Below, one piece after another: positions 40,327 to 49,711 of a DNA stretch of 64,000 nt. The stretch is from Pseudonocardia broussonetiae. Its GTDB lineage: Bacteria > Actinomycetota > Actinomycetes > Mycobacteriales > Pseudonocardiaceae. Within the stretch, counting starts at the first letter, position 1; every line of letters begins with the position of its first letter. The notes beneath the pieces are model-generated. The model made no database searches. It was given only the letters and a program-made list of their open reading frames with translations, and was not told the DNA's origin. The position numbers and the translations under genes are program-made. The stretch spans positions 4,347,501 through 4,411,500 of the forward strand of contig NZ_CP053564.1 of assembly GCF_013155125.1 (NCBI RefSeq), in the 5' to 3' direction.

Positions 40327-41847
40327 CGGACCCGGCCGCCGCCGCGTCCGCGGACGCCGGGCTGTTCGGGTGGGCCCGACGGGCCCCCGACCGCTGTGCA
40401 CTGCGGGTCGGCGAGCGCACGTGGACCTACGCCGAGCTGGCCCGGCTCGCCGCCGCCGCGGCCCGGCGGCTGGTCGACGCCGGGGTCCCGCCGGGGGGCC
40501 GGGTGCTGCTGGTCGCGCCGACCTCGGCGGAGTTCGTGGTCGCGTACCACGGCATCCTCGCCGCCGGCGGCGTCGCCGTGACCGTGAACACGCTGTGCAC
40601 CGAGCCGGAGCTCGCCCACTTCCTCCTCGACGCCGACTGCTGCTTCGCGATCGGCTGGACGGGGACGGCGGGCCCGGTGCTGGCCGCGGGCCGGGACCAC
40701 GGCGTGCCGGTCTGGCTGCTCGACGAGGCGGTGCTGGAGCCCGGGGGTCCCGCGGCCGAGGTGGTGCCCCGCGCACAGGACGACGTCGCGGTCCTGCTGT
40801 ACACGTCCGGGACGACCGGTCGACCGAAGGGTGCCGAGCTCACCCGCGGCGGCATCGCGGCCGCGACCGCCTGCGTCGTCGACGCGCTCGGGCTGGGGGA
40901 GGGCGAACGCCTCGGCACGGCCCTCCCGCTGTTCCACGTCTACGGCCAGGTCGTGGTCATGGGCTCGGCGTTCCGCTGCGGCGGGACGCTCTCCCTGCTG
41001 CGGCCGTTCGACCCGGGCCGCCTGCTGCGGCTCGCCGTCGAGCACCGGCTCGGGGTCGTGGCGGGCGTGCCGACGATGTGGACCGACATGCTGCACGCGG
41101 ACCCGGGTGCCGGACCGCCAGGGCTGCGGATCGCGCTGTCGGGCGGCGCGCCGCTGCCGACGGAGGTGGCGCGGGCGGTGCGGGAGCGCTTCGGGGCCGT
41201 CCTGCTCGAGGGCTACGGGCTCAGCGAGGCGACGGGCGTCGCCACGCTGTGCCGGCCGGACGAGGAGCGCCGGCCCGGCAGCGTGGGCCGCGCCCTGCGG
41301 GGGGTGGAGGTCACCGTCCGGGGTCCCGACGGAGCTCCCGTGCCCGTCGGCACCGTGGGCGAGATCGCGATCCGCGGGCCGGTGGTGATGCGCGGCTACC
41401 GGGGCCGCCCGGAGGCGACCGCGGAGGTCCCTGCGGGAGGGCCGGCTGCTGACCGGCGACCTCGGCCTCCTGGACGCCGACGGGCACCTGTGGGTCGTCG
41501 ACCGGAAGAAGGACCTCGTCATCCGGGGCGGCTACAACGTCTACCCCCGCGAGGTCGAGGAGGTGCTGTACGAGCACCCGGCCGTGCGCGAGGCCGCGGT
41601 GATCGGCCTCCCCGACGAGCGCCTCGGCGAGGAGGTGGCGGCGGTCGTCGCACCGCGCCCGGGAGCCGGGATCGACGCCGACGCGCTGCGCGACTGGATC
41701 GCGGTGCGGCTGGCCGACTACAAGGTGCCGCGGATCTACCACGTCGTGGACGCCCTCCCGAAGGGCAGCACGGGGAAGATCCTCAAGCGCGCCATCGACC
41801 GCGCCGACGTGCGCCGTCTCGGCGTGCGCACCCGCAGGCTCCGCTGA
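40323..41847 (+). pseudogene. AMP-forming acyl-CoA ligase with a one-base frameshift
   Basis: Adenylate-forming ligase sequence runs from GTG 40323 with VAVLLYTSGTTGRPKGAELT (P-loop), LLEGYGLSEATGVA and GEIAIRGPVVMRGYRGRPEATAEV. An extra C in the CCC at 41429-41431 then moves the frame. Removing it gives LREGRLLTGDLGLLDADGHL, the KKDLVIRGGYNVYPREVEEVL hinge and PKGSTGKILKR with its catalytic lysine up to 41847. The span of 1525 nt is 508 codons plus one. It would activate an acid with ATP and CoA. Only the shift is abnormal, so either an assembly error or a very recent mutation. Confidence 0.88.
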
Positions 41848-41852
41848 CCGGT

Positions 41853-41897
41853 GTGCACCTTGGTGCACTGTGCCGCGCCCGGCCCCGTTCCTAGCGT
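41853..41897 (+). promoter_or_regulatory. LuxR-box-like promoter of the BVMO-fusion operon
   Basis: GTGCAC-CTTG-GTGCAC (41853-41868), then TGTGCCGC, and CCTAGCGT at 41890-41897 after 21 nt. It lies right after the ligase stop and 91 nt before the ATG at 41959, so the long operon 41959-51643 has its own promoter of the same type. Confidence 0.7.
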
Positions 41898-41958
41898 GGA
41901 CCACGCGTCCGGGACATCCGCCGGCACGCCCCCACCGCCATCCCCGAGGAGTTGCCCG

Positions 41959-44900
41959 ATGGTGCAGGAACGGTCCGTGGACACAGCGGAGCGGCTGTCC
42001 CCCGACGTCGAGGTGATCGTCGTCGGCGCGGGTCCCGCGGGGCTCTTCGCGCTCGCCCGGCTGCGCCAGCTCGGGTTCACGGTGCTGGGCCTGGAGGCGG
42101 GCGAGGACGTCGGCGGCACCTGGTACCGCAACCGGTACCCGGGTCTGCGGTGCGACATCCCGACCACCGACTACGCCTACAGCTGGGACCCCGAGCTCGA
42201 GGCCGAGTGGCAGTGGTCGGAGAAGTACGCGACCCAGCCCGAGATCCTGCGCTACCTGCGGCACGTGGCCGAGCGGCACGACCTGCGGCGCGACATCCGG
42301 TTCGGCACCCCCGTCGTCCGGGCGTGCTGGGACGAGGCCGCCTCGGTCTGGCGCGTCGAGACCGGGGCCGGCGACCTCCTCGTCGCCCGGCACGTCGTCA
42401 TGGCCACCGGTGCGCTGTCGGTGCCCAAGCACATCGACATCGCCGGGCTGGACCGCTTCGCGGGCGAGGTCGTGTCCACCGTCGACTGGCCCGAGGACGG
42501 GCTCGACGTGCGCGGGCGACGGGTCGGGGTGATCGGCACCGGCTCGTCGGGGGTCCAGGTGGTCCCGGAACTGGCCCGAGAGGCCGCGGAGCTGACGGTG
42601 TTCCAGCGCACGCCGGCGTTCTCCGTGCCGGCGCGCAACGGCGCGCCGCCGGCGCACCGCGTCCGGATGCTCGCCGAGGACCGGGCGGCGTACCGGCGGG
42701 CGGCGCAGCTGTCCTCCGGCGGGGTGCCGCTGCGGGTCCCGACGGACCGGGCCGAGGACCTCACCCCCGAGCAGCGGCGGGAGCGCTGCGAGGCCGCCTG
42801 GCAGGCGGGGGAGATCGCGGCCCTCAACGAGGTCGTCACCGACCACCTCACCGACCGGGCCGCGAACGACGTCCTCGCCGACTTCCTGCGCGAGAAGATC
42901 CGGTCGACGGTGCAGGACCCGGCGACGGCGGCGGCCCTGTGCCCCGAGGGCTACCCGTTCATGGCGAAGCGGCCCTGCCTCGACACCGGCTACTACGAGA
43001 CGTTCAACCTCCCGCACGTCCGCCTCGTCGACCTGCGCACGAACCCGATGACGCGGGTCGTCGAGCGGGGCGTCGAGACGGTAGAGGGCGTGGTCGAGCT
43101 CGACACCATCGTCCTCGCCACCGGCTACGACGCCCTGACCGGCGCGTTGCTCGCCGTCGACATCACCGGCCGCGGCGGTGCGACGCTGCGCGACAAGTGG
43201 GCGGGCGGGCCCGAGACCTACCTCGGACTCATGTCGGCCGGCTTCCCGAACCTGTTCATGATCACCGGACCGGGCAGCCCCTCGGTGCTGTCGAACATGC
43301 TGGTGGCCATCGAGCAGCACGTCACGTGGGTCGCCCGGTGCCTCGCGGACCTGCGGGAAGCGGGCTTCGCGACGATCGACCCGACCCGCACCGCCGAGGA
43401 GGGCTGGGTGCGGCACGTGAACGACTGCGCCGCCCTGACGCTGTTCCCCGCCGCCGACTCCTGGTACCTCGGCGCGAACGTGCCCGGCAAGGCGCGGGTG
43501 TTCATGCCCTACGTCGGCGGCGTCGGGGTCTACAAGCAGACCTGCGACACCGTGCGCGACCGCGGCTACCTCGGGTTCCGGTTGACCGGACCCGCGGGGG
43601 AGCAGCGCCACGACGGCGTCGTCAACCGCCTGCAGCCCGACGTGGCGGCCCTGCTGCGCGAGCTGGCCGAGTCGGGCGCCCCGGACCTGGCCGCACTGCC
43701 GCTGCTCGGGGCCGACGACGCGCGCGCCGCGCTCGCGGCCGCCGTCCGCGGGAGGCGGCGCGGGCCCCGGGTCGACGTGCGCGACGGCGTGCTCCCGCCC
43801 GGCACCCCGTACCGCCTCTACCGGCCGGACCCGTCCGGGCCGCGCCCGGTCGTCGTCCACCTGGTGGGCGACGGGTGGTCGCTCCCGGGCGCGGACGCGT
43901 TCTGCCACGACCTCGCCCGCCGCGTGGACGCGGTCGTGCTCTCGGTCGCCGGCACGGTGGCGGACGGCTGTGCCGCCGTGCGGTGGGCGACCGAGCACGC
44001 CGTCGAGCTCGGCGGGGTCCCCGGGCAGGTCGCCGTCGCCGGCTGGAGCGCCGGGGCGGCGCTCGCGGCCCGTGTCGCCCACGCCCTGCGCGGCCACCGG
44101 GCGGCCCCGGCGGCCCAGCTGCTGGTGAACCCCGACGCCGCGCCGCTCGGTGACGCTCCCGACCTCGCCGGCCTGCCGCCGGCCGTCGTCGTCCTCGCGG
44201 AGCTGGACCCGGTGCGGGAGCGGGGCGCCGCGCACGCGGACGCACTGGCCGCCGCGGGGGTCCCCACCACCACGATCGAGGCCCGCGGCCACGTCCACGC
44301 GTCACTGCCGATCGTCGACCTCCGCTCGGGGGACCGGATCCGCGACCGCATGGCCGGGGCGCTGCACGAGTGCCTCGACACCCGTCCGCACGACCGAGGA
44401 GCACCCGTGGAGCACGCGCGACAGTTCTACATCGGAGGCCGCTGGGTCGACCCGACCGGCACGCGGACGCTGCCGGTCGTCGACCCCGCCACCGAGCAGG
44501 AGATCGCGGCGGTCGCGCTCGGCGAGGCCGCCGACGTCGACGCCGCGGTCGCCGCGGCCCGGACAGCGTTCGCGTCGTGGTCGCGCAGCAGCGTGGAGGA
44601 CCGCCTCCGGGTGCTGGAACGCGTCGGCGACGTCTACGCGGAGCGCGCCCGGGAGATCGGGGAGATGATCAGCCGCGAGATCGGGGCGCCGCGCCCGCTG
44701 GCCGTCGACGTCCAGGCCGCGGTGGGGGGCATCCACCTCGAGACGGCGCGGAAGGTGCTGGCGGAGTTCGACTTCGAGCGCCGCCAGGGCAGCACGCTGG
44801 TCGTGCACGAGCCGATCGGCGTCTGCGCGCTCATCACGCCGTGGAACTGGCCGATCCACCAGATCGTGCCGAAGGTGTCCGCCGCGCTGGCCACCGGCTG

Positions 44901-45828
44901 CACCGTGGTGCTCAAGCCGTCGGAGGTCGCGCCGCTCAACGCCGTGCTGCTGGCCGAGGTGCTCGACGAGGCCGGGGTGCCCCCCGGCGTGTTCAACCTG
45001 GTGAACGGCGACGGGCCGACCGTCGGCGCGGCGCTCGCCGCGCACCCGGACGTGGACATGGTCTCGTTCACCGGCTCGACCGCGGCGGGGATCGAGGTCG
45101 CGCGCACCGCGGCCCCGACGGTCAAGCGGGTCACGCAGGAGCTCGGCGGCAAGTCGGCCAACATCGTCCTCGACGACGCAGACCTGGCCGCGGTCGTCAC
45201 CCGGGACGTCGGCGTGCTGTGCACGAACACCGGCCAGTCCTGCAACGCGCCGTCCCGGCTGCTCGTGCCGGCCGCGCGCATGGACGAGGCGGCGGAGCTG
45301 GCCGCCGCGGCCGCCGCGGCGGTCGTCGTGGGGCACCCCGACGCGCCGGGGACGACGATGGGCCCGCTCGCCTCCGCCGCGCAGCTGGCGAAGGTGACCG
45401 GCTGCATCGAGCGCGGCGTGGCCGAGGGCGCCCGGCTGGTCGCGGGCGGGCCCGGGCGGCCCGAGGGGCTCGACGCCGGGTTCTACGTGCGCCCGACCGT
45501 CTTCTCCCACGTCGACAACGCCATGTCGATCGCCCGCGAGGAGGTCTTCGGCCCGGTGCTCGTCCTCATCGGCTACGAGGACGAGGACGACGCCGTCCGG
45601 ATCGCCGACGACTCCGAGTACGGCCTGTCCGCGTGGGTGTCGGGGGAGCCCGGCCGGGCGCGCGCGGTGGCCCGCCGCATCCGCAGCGGCGAGGTCCACG
45701 TCAACGGCGCGGACACCGACTTCAGCGCGCCGTACGGCGGCTACCGGAGGTCGGGCAACGGCCGCGAGTTCGGGGCTGCCGGGTTCGCGGAGTACCTGGA
45801 GACGAAGTCGATCCTCGGCTTCGCCTGA
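41959..45828 (+). CDS. Fusion: Baeyer-Villiger-type monooxygenase + alpha/beta-hydrolase + aldehyde dehydrogenase
   Basis: One open frame of 1289 residues. Residues 1-550: class B flavin monooxygenase with GAGPAG (23-28), [21 protein letters not shown] (193-198) and the BVMO fingerprint as [11 protein letters not shown] (167-177) with S173 replacing histidine. Residues about 600-805: HSL-like hydrolase with GWSAG (S697), an aspartate in AELDPVR (750) and histidines in GHVH (778, 780). Residues 817-1289: complete ALDH with TPWNWP, ELGGKSA (E1061) and GQSCNAP (C1095). At the ALDH junction GAGGAG-CACCC-GTG (44396-44409) is a good start site in frame, so ALDH may also be made alone. Ketone to ester to acid plus alcohol/aldehyde to acid is the implied chain. 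Confidence 0.9.
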   Translation: MVQERSVDTAERLSPDVEVIVVGAGPAGLFALARLRQLGFTVLGLEAGEDVGGTWYRNRYPGLRCDIPTTDYAYSWDPELEAEWQWSEKYATQPEILRYLRHVAERHDLRRDIRFGTPVVRACWDEAASVWRVETGAGDLLVARHVVMATGALSVPKHIDIAGLDRFAGEVVSTVDWPEDGLDVRGRRVGVIGTGSSGVQVVPELAREAAELTVFQRTPAFSVPARNGAPPAHRVRMLAEDRAAYRRAAQLSSGGVPLRVPTDRAEDLTPEQRRERCEAAWQAGEIAALNEVVTDHLTDRAANDVLADFLREKIRSTVQDPATAAALCPEGYPFMAKRPCLDTGYYETFNLPHVRLVDLRTNPMTRVVERGVETVEGVVELDTIVLATGYDALTGALLAVDITGRGGATLRDKWAGGPETYLGLMSAGFPNLFMITGPGSPSVLSNMLVAIEQHVTWVARCLADLREAGFATIDPTRTAEEGWVRHVNDCAALTLFPAADSWYLGANVPGKARVFMPYVGGVGVYKQTCDTVRDRGYLGFRLTGPAGEQRHDGVVNRLQPDVAALLRELAESGAPDLAALPLLGADDARAALAAAVRGRRRGPRVDVRDGVLPPGTPYRLYRPDPSGPRPVVVHLVGDGWSLPGADAFCHDLARRVDAVVLSVAGTVADGCAAVRWATEHAVELGGVPGQVAVAGWSAGAALAARVAHALRGHRAAPAAQLLVNPDAAPLGDAPDLAGLPPAVVVLAELDPVRERGAAHADALAAAGVPTTTIEARGHVHASLPIVDLRSGDRIRDRMAGALHECLDTRPHDRGAPVEHARQFYIGGRWVDPTGTRTLPVVDPATEQEIAAVALGEAADVDAAVAAARTAFASWSRSSVEDRLRVLERVGDVYAERAREIGEMISREIGAPRPLAVDVQAAVGGIHLETARKVLAEFDFERRQGSTLVVHEPIGVCALITPWNWPIHQIVPKVSAALATGCTVVLKPSEVAPLNAVLLAEVLDEAGVPPGVFNLVNGDGPTVGAALAAHPDVDMVSFTGSTAAGIEVARTAAPTVKRVTQELGGKSANIVLDDADLAAVVTRDVGVLCTNTGQSCNAPSRLLVPAARMDEAAELAAAAAAAVVVGHPDAPGTTMGPLASAAQLAKVTGCIERGVAEGARLVAGGPGRPEGLDAGFYVRPTVFSHVDNAMSIAREEVFGPVLVLIGYEDEDDAVRIADDSEYGLSAWVSGEPGRARAVARRIRSGEVHVNGADTDFSAPYGGYRRSGNGREFGAAGFAEYLETKSILGFA

Positions 45829-45842
45829 GACGAGAGGGCGTC

Positions 45843-47060
45843 ATGTCGCTGTTCGAGGTGTCCGACCGCGCCAAGCGGTTGCACGAGGAGCTGCTCGACT
45901 TCATGGACGCGCGGATCTACCCCGCGGAGCCCGTGTACGAGGAGCAGATGCGGGCGTCGGGCGACCCGCACCACCACCCGCCGGTGCTCGAGGAGCTCAA
46001 GGCCGAGGCGCGGCGCCGGGGCCTGTGGAACCTCTTCCACCCCCACCCGCAGTGGGGCCCGGGGCTGACGAACTCCGAGTACGCGCCGATGTGCGAGGTC
46101 ATGGGCCGCAGCCCGCACCTGGCGCCGGAGTCCATGAACTGCTCCGCGCCGGACACGGGGAACATGGAGGTGCTGACGCTCTTCGGCACCGCCGAGCACC
46201 ACGAGAAGTACCTGGAACCGCTGCTGGCCGGCACGATCCGCTCGGCGTTCGCCATGACCGAACCGGAGGTCGCCAGCTCCGACGCCACCAACATCGCGCT
46301 GCGGATCCGGCGCGACGGCGACGGGTACGTGCTGAACGGCCGCAAGTGGTTCGCCTCGAACGCGCTGCACCCGCACTGCCGGGTGCTCGTCGTCATGGGC
46401 AAGACCGATCCCGACGCGGTGCCGCACCGCCAGCAGTCGATGGTGGTCGTGCCGATCGACGCGCCGGGCGTCACGCTCGTGCGGGGTCTCCCGGTGTTCG
46501 GCTACCAGGACCGGGAGGGCCACGGCGAGATCCTCTTCGAGGACGTCCGCGTGCCGGCCGGCGACGTGCTCGCGGGTGAGGGCGAGGGCTTCGCCATCGG
46601 CCAGGCCCGCCTCGGGCCCGGCCGCATCCACCACTGCATGCGGACGATCGGCATGGCCGAGCGCGCGCTCGAGCTCCTGTGCCGTCGCGCCCTGTCCCGC
46701 TCGACGTTCGGTGCGCCCCTCTCCGAGCGCGCGAACATCCAGGACTGGATCGCCGAGTCGCGGATCGACATCGAGAAGAGCCGGCTGCTCACCCTCAAGG
46801 CGGCCTGGATGATGGACGAGGTCGGCAACCGGGCGGCGCGCACAGAGATCGCGGCGATCAAGGTCGACGCCCCGGCGATGGCACTGCGGGTCGTCGACCG
46901 GGCGATCCAGGTGCACGGGGCGGCCGGCGTCACCGACGACCTCCCGCTGGCCGGCTTCTGGGCGCACCTGCGCACGCTGCGCCTCGCCGACGGACCGGAC
47001 GAGGTGCACAAGCGCACGATCGCGCGCCACGAGCTGCGCAAGTATGCCGGGACGGGCTGA
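45843..47060 (+). CDS. Acyl-CoA dehydrogenase, ACAD10/11-like
   Basis: A 405-residue FAD enzyme. [20 protein letters not shown] is the substrate/FAD loop, [25 protein letters not shown] and [17 protein letters not shown] the middle domain, and [46 protein letters not shown] the C-terminal domain. These features match the ACAD10/11 type, which in animals is fused to an APH-like kinase and handles 4-hydroxyacyl-CoA. The kinase partner is encoded two genes downstream (47861-48898). GAGAGGG precedes the ATG. Confidence 0.93.
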   Translation: MSLFEVSDRAKRLHEELLDFMDARIYPAEPVYEEQMRASGDPHHHPPVLEELKAEARRRGLWNLFHPHPQWGPGLTNSEYAPMCEVMGRSPHLAPESMNCSAPDTGNMEVLTLFGTAEHHEKYLEPLLAGTIRSAFAMTEPEVASSDATNIALRIRRDGDGYVLNGRKWFASNALHPHCRVLVVMGKTDPDAVPHRQQSMVVVPIDAPGVTLVRGLPVFGYQDREGHGEILFEDVRVPAGDVLAGEGEGFAIGQARLGPGRIHHCMRTIGMAERALELLCRRALSRSTFGAPLSERANIQDWIAESRIDIEKSRLLTLKAAWMMDEVGNRAARTEIAAIKVDAPAMALRVVDRAIQVHGAAGVTDDLPLAGFWAHLRTLRLADGPDEVHKRTIARHELRKYAGTG

Positions 47061-47061
47061 C

Positions 47062-47868
47062 GTGGCCGAGCCGGAGCTGCGCGGACGGACGGCGATCGTC
47101 ACCGGCGCCTCCCGGGGCATCGGGCTGGCGGCGGCCGCCGCGCTCCGCGCCCGCGGTGCGGACGTGGTCCTCACCGCGCGCCGCGAGGAGTCGGCACGGG
47201 ACGCCGCCGGCCGGCTGAACGCGGCGGCGCAGCCCGGGTGGGGCGAGGCGGTCGGCATCGGCGCGCACGCGACCGACGAGGGCGCGGCCCGCAGGTGCGT
47301 CGAGCAGGCGCTGGAGCGGTTCGGCAGCATCGACGTCCTGGTCAACAACGCCGGGACGAACCCGGCCCACGGCCCCCTGGCGGGGCAGGACCACGCCCGG
47401 TTCGCCAAGACGTTCGACGTCAACGTGTGGGCGCCGCTCGCCTGGACCGCGCTGGTGGCGCAGGCGTGGATGGGCGCGCACGGCGGAGCGGTGGTCCACA
47501 CGGCGTCGATCGGCGGGCTCACCGTCGAGCCCGACCTGGGGATCTACAACGCCACGAAGGCCGCGCTGATCCACCTCACCCGCCAGCAGGCGTTCGAGCT
47601 GGCTCCCCGGGTCCGCGTCAACGCGGTCGCGCCGGGGGTCGTCCGGACCCGGCTCGCCGAGCTGCTGTGGACCGAGCACGAGCAGTCGCTCCGCGCGAGC
47701 ATCCCGCTGGGCCGGATCGGCGAGCCGCACGACGTCGCCGAGGCGGTCGCGTTCCTCGCCTCCGACGCCGCGTCGTGGATCACGGGACAGACCCTGGTGG
47801 TCGACGGCGGCGCACTGCTCGGCGACGCCTCCACCCGCGTGCCCGCCGAGGAGGCCCGCGTTGGCTGA
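47062..47868 (+). CDS. Short-chain dehydrogenase (FabG-like)
   Basis: A 268-residue SDR with GRTAIVTGASRGIGLAAAAALRARGADVVLTAR, NNAGTNP, HTASIGGL, IYNATKAALIHLTRQ (Y-x-x-x-K) and the C-terminal ITGQTLVVDGG. GTG 47062 directly follows the acyl-CoA dehydrogenase stop; ATG 47044, overlapping it, is an alternative. It probably oxidises a hydroxyacyl-CoA. Its stop overlaps the TTG of the kinase gene. Confidence 0.92.
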   Translation: MAEPELRGRTAIVTGASRGIGLAAAAALRARGADVVLTARREESARDAAGRLNAAAQPGWGEAVGIGAHATDEGAARRCVEQALERFGSIDVLVNNAGTNPAHGPLAGQDHARFAKTFDVNVWAPLAWTALVAQAWMGAHGGAVVHTASIGGLTVEPDLGIYNATKAALIHLTRQQAFELAPRVRVNAVAPGVVRTRLAELLWTEHEQSLRASIPLGRIGEPHDVAEAVAFLASDAASWITGQTLVVDGGALLGDASTRVPAEEARVG

Positions 47869-48898
47869 CCACACGCCCGGGGTGGACGGGGCCGCGGTGC
47901 GTCGGTGGTTGACCCGCCACGGGCACGCACCGGCGGGCGGGCTGAGCCTGCGGCGGGTCGGGCTCGGCCAGTCGAACCTCACCTACCGGGTCGCCGACGA
48001 GCGCGGCCAGGTCTGGGTGCTGCGCCGGCCGCCGCTGGGCCGGCTGCTCGACTCGGCCCACGACGTGCTGCGCGAGGCGCGGATCCTCACCGCACTGCGG
48101 GACACGGACGTCCCCGTGCCGGTGGTGCACGGGGTCGTGGAGCCGGGCGAGGTGGGCGACGACGACGCACCGGCGTTCGTCATGTCGTGGGTCGACGGGG
48201 CGGTCGTGGACCGGATGCCCCTGGCCGAGGAGCTGGCCCCCGGGTACCGGCGGTCGGTCGCGCTGTCCCTGGCGCGCACCCTGGCCGCGGTGCACCGCGT
48301 CGACCTCGACGCCGCGGGGCTCGCCGGCCTGGCCGGCCGCACGCCGTACGCGGCGCGGCAGCTCCGGCGCTGGTCGGCGCAGTGGGAACGGTCGCGGACC
48401 GCGGACCTGCCGGCGCTCGACGCGCTGACCCGGCGGCTGACCGGGGCCGCTCCCGAGCAGCACGAGACCACGCTCGTGCACGGCGACTTCCACCTCCGCA
48501 ACATGATCGTCGCGCCGGGCTCGGGAGAGGTCGTCGCCGTCCTCGACTGGGAGCTGAGCACGCTCGGGCACCCGCTGGCCGACCTCGGCTCGCTCCTGGC
48601 CTACTGGGTCGAGCCGGGGGAGGAGGGGCTCGACGACTTCGTCCCGTCGACGCTGCCCGGCTTCCCGTCGCGCACGGTGCTGGTCGAGGAGTACGCCGGG
48701 GCGAGCGGGCGCGACACGTCCGCGATCGGGTACTGGCACGCGCTGGGCCTCTGGAAGCTGGCGGTCATCGCGCAGGGCGTGCTGCGCCGCGCGCAGGACG
48801 ACCCGCGCAACAGGGCCTCCGAAGGAACGCCGACGGGGGCGGGCATCGCCCGGCTCGTCGACCGGGCGCACGCCGTGGCGGACACCGCCGGCCTCTAG
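47861..48898 (+). CDS. APH-family phosphotransferase, ACAD10/11 kinase-like
   Basis: A 345-residue kinase-fold protein. RVGLGQSNLTYRVADERGQVWVLRRPPLG is the nucleotide loop, LVHGDFHLRNMIV the catalytic HGD motif and VVAVLDWELSTLGHPLADLG the metal-binding D-W-E motif. These are the marks of the kinase half of ACAD10/11, which phosphorylates 4-hydroxyacyl-CoA so that the dehydrogenase half can remove the phosphate. The TTG start has GAGGAGG at a good distance and overlaps the SDR stop. It is separate from but co-transcribed with the dehydrogenase at 45843. Confidence 0.9.
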   Translation: MADHTPGVDGAAVRRWLTRHGHAPAGGLSLRRVGLGQSNLTYRVADERGQVWVLRRPPLGRLLDSAHDVLREARILTALRDTDVPVPVVHGVVEPGEVGDDDAPAFVMSWVDGAVVDRMPLAEELAPGYRRSVALSLARTLAAVHRVDLDAAGLAGLAGRTPYAARQLRRWSAQWERSRTADLPALDALTRRLTGAAPEQHETTLVHGDFHLRNMIVAPGSGEVVAVLDWELSTLGHPLADLGSLLAYWVEPGEEGLDDFVPSTLPGFPSRTVLVEEYAGASGRDTSAIGYWHALGLWKLAVIAQGVLRRAQDDPRNRASEGTPTGAGIARLVDRAHAVADTAGL

Positions 48899-48953
48899 CC
48901 CGGACCACCATCCACCCGCCGGCACGGGCCGGCTCGTTGTGAGGAGTCAGCAC

Positions 48954-49711
48954 GTGACACCGACCGAGCGCACTGCGATCGTCACCGGCGCGGCGAGGGG
49001 CATCGGGGCCGCCGTGGCCGTCCGCCTCGCCGCCACAGGCCACGCCGTGGCGGTCCTGGACCTCGACGCCGACCGCTGCGCCGAGGTCGTCGAGAAGATC
49101 CGGGCCGACGGCGGCACCGCGGTCGCCGTGGCGGCCGACGTGGCGGACGAACGCGCCGTCGAGGCCGCCGTCGCCTCGGTCACCGAGCAGCTCGGCGCGC
49201 CGACGGTCCTGGTCAACAACGCCGGCATCCTGCGCGACAACCTGCTGTTCCGGATGACGACGAGCGACTGGGACGACGTCATGGGCGTGCACCTGCGCGG
49301 GGCCTTCCTCCTGTGCCGGGCGGTGCAGGGGCACATGGTCAGCGCGGGCTTCGGCCGCATCGTGACCCTGTCGAGCGTGTCGGCGCTGGGCAACCGCGGC
49401 CAGGCCAACTACTCGGCGGCCAAGGCGGGCTGCAGGGCCTCACCCGGACGCTGGCCGTGGAGCTCGGCAGGTTCGGCATCACCGCCAACGCGATCGCACC
49501 CGGGTTCATCGAGACCGACATGACCAGGGCGACCGCGGACCGGCTGCAGCTCGACTTCGAGGAGTTCCGGGCCGCGCTCGTCGCGCAGATCCCCGTCGGC
49601 CGGGCCGGCACGCCGGAGGACGTGGCCGCCGCCGCGGAGTTCTTCGTGCGCCCCGACGCGGGCTTCGTCTCGGGACAGGTGCTGTACGTCGCGGGCGGGG
49701 AGCGGACGTGA
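48954..49711 (+). pseudogene. Short-chain dehydrogenase (FabG-like) with a one-base deletion
   Basis: From GTG 48954 (after GAGGAG) the SDR reads [51 protein letters not shown]. At about 49430 one C is missing (GGGCTGCAG where GGGCCTGCAG is expected). The rest ([31 protein letters not shown] ... [10 protein letters not shown]) is one frame over. The span of 758 nt is one base short of 253 codons. If real, the enzyme ends in about 25 foreign residues and loses its C-terminal third; a sequencing error in a G/C run is as likely. Confidence 0.88.

Noticed and set aside
41425..41435. Programmed ribosomal frameshifting in the ligase (and permease) as explanation of the shifts
   Set aside because: No slippery heptamer, stimulatory hairpin or adjacent stop codon as in known programmed sites, and the shifts fall in different places and directions.
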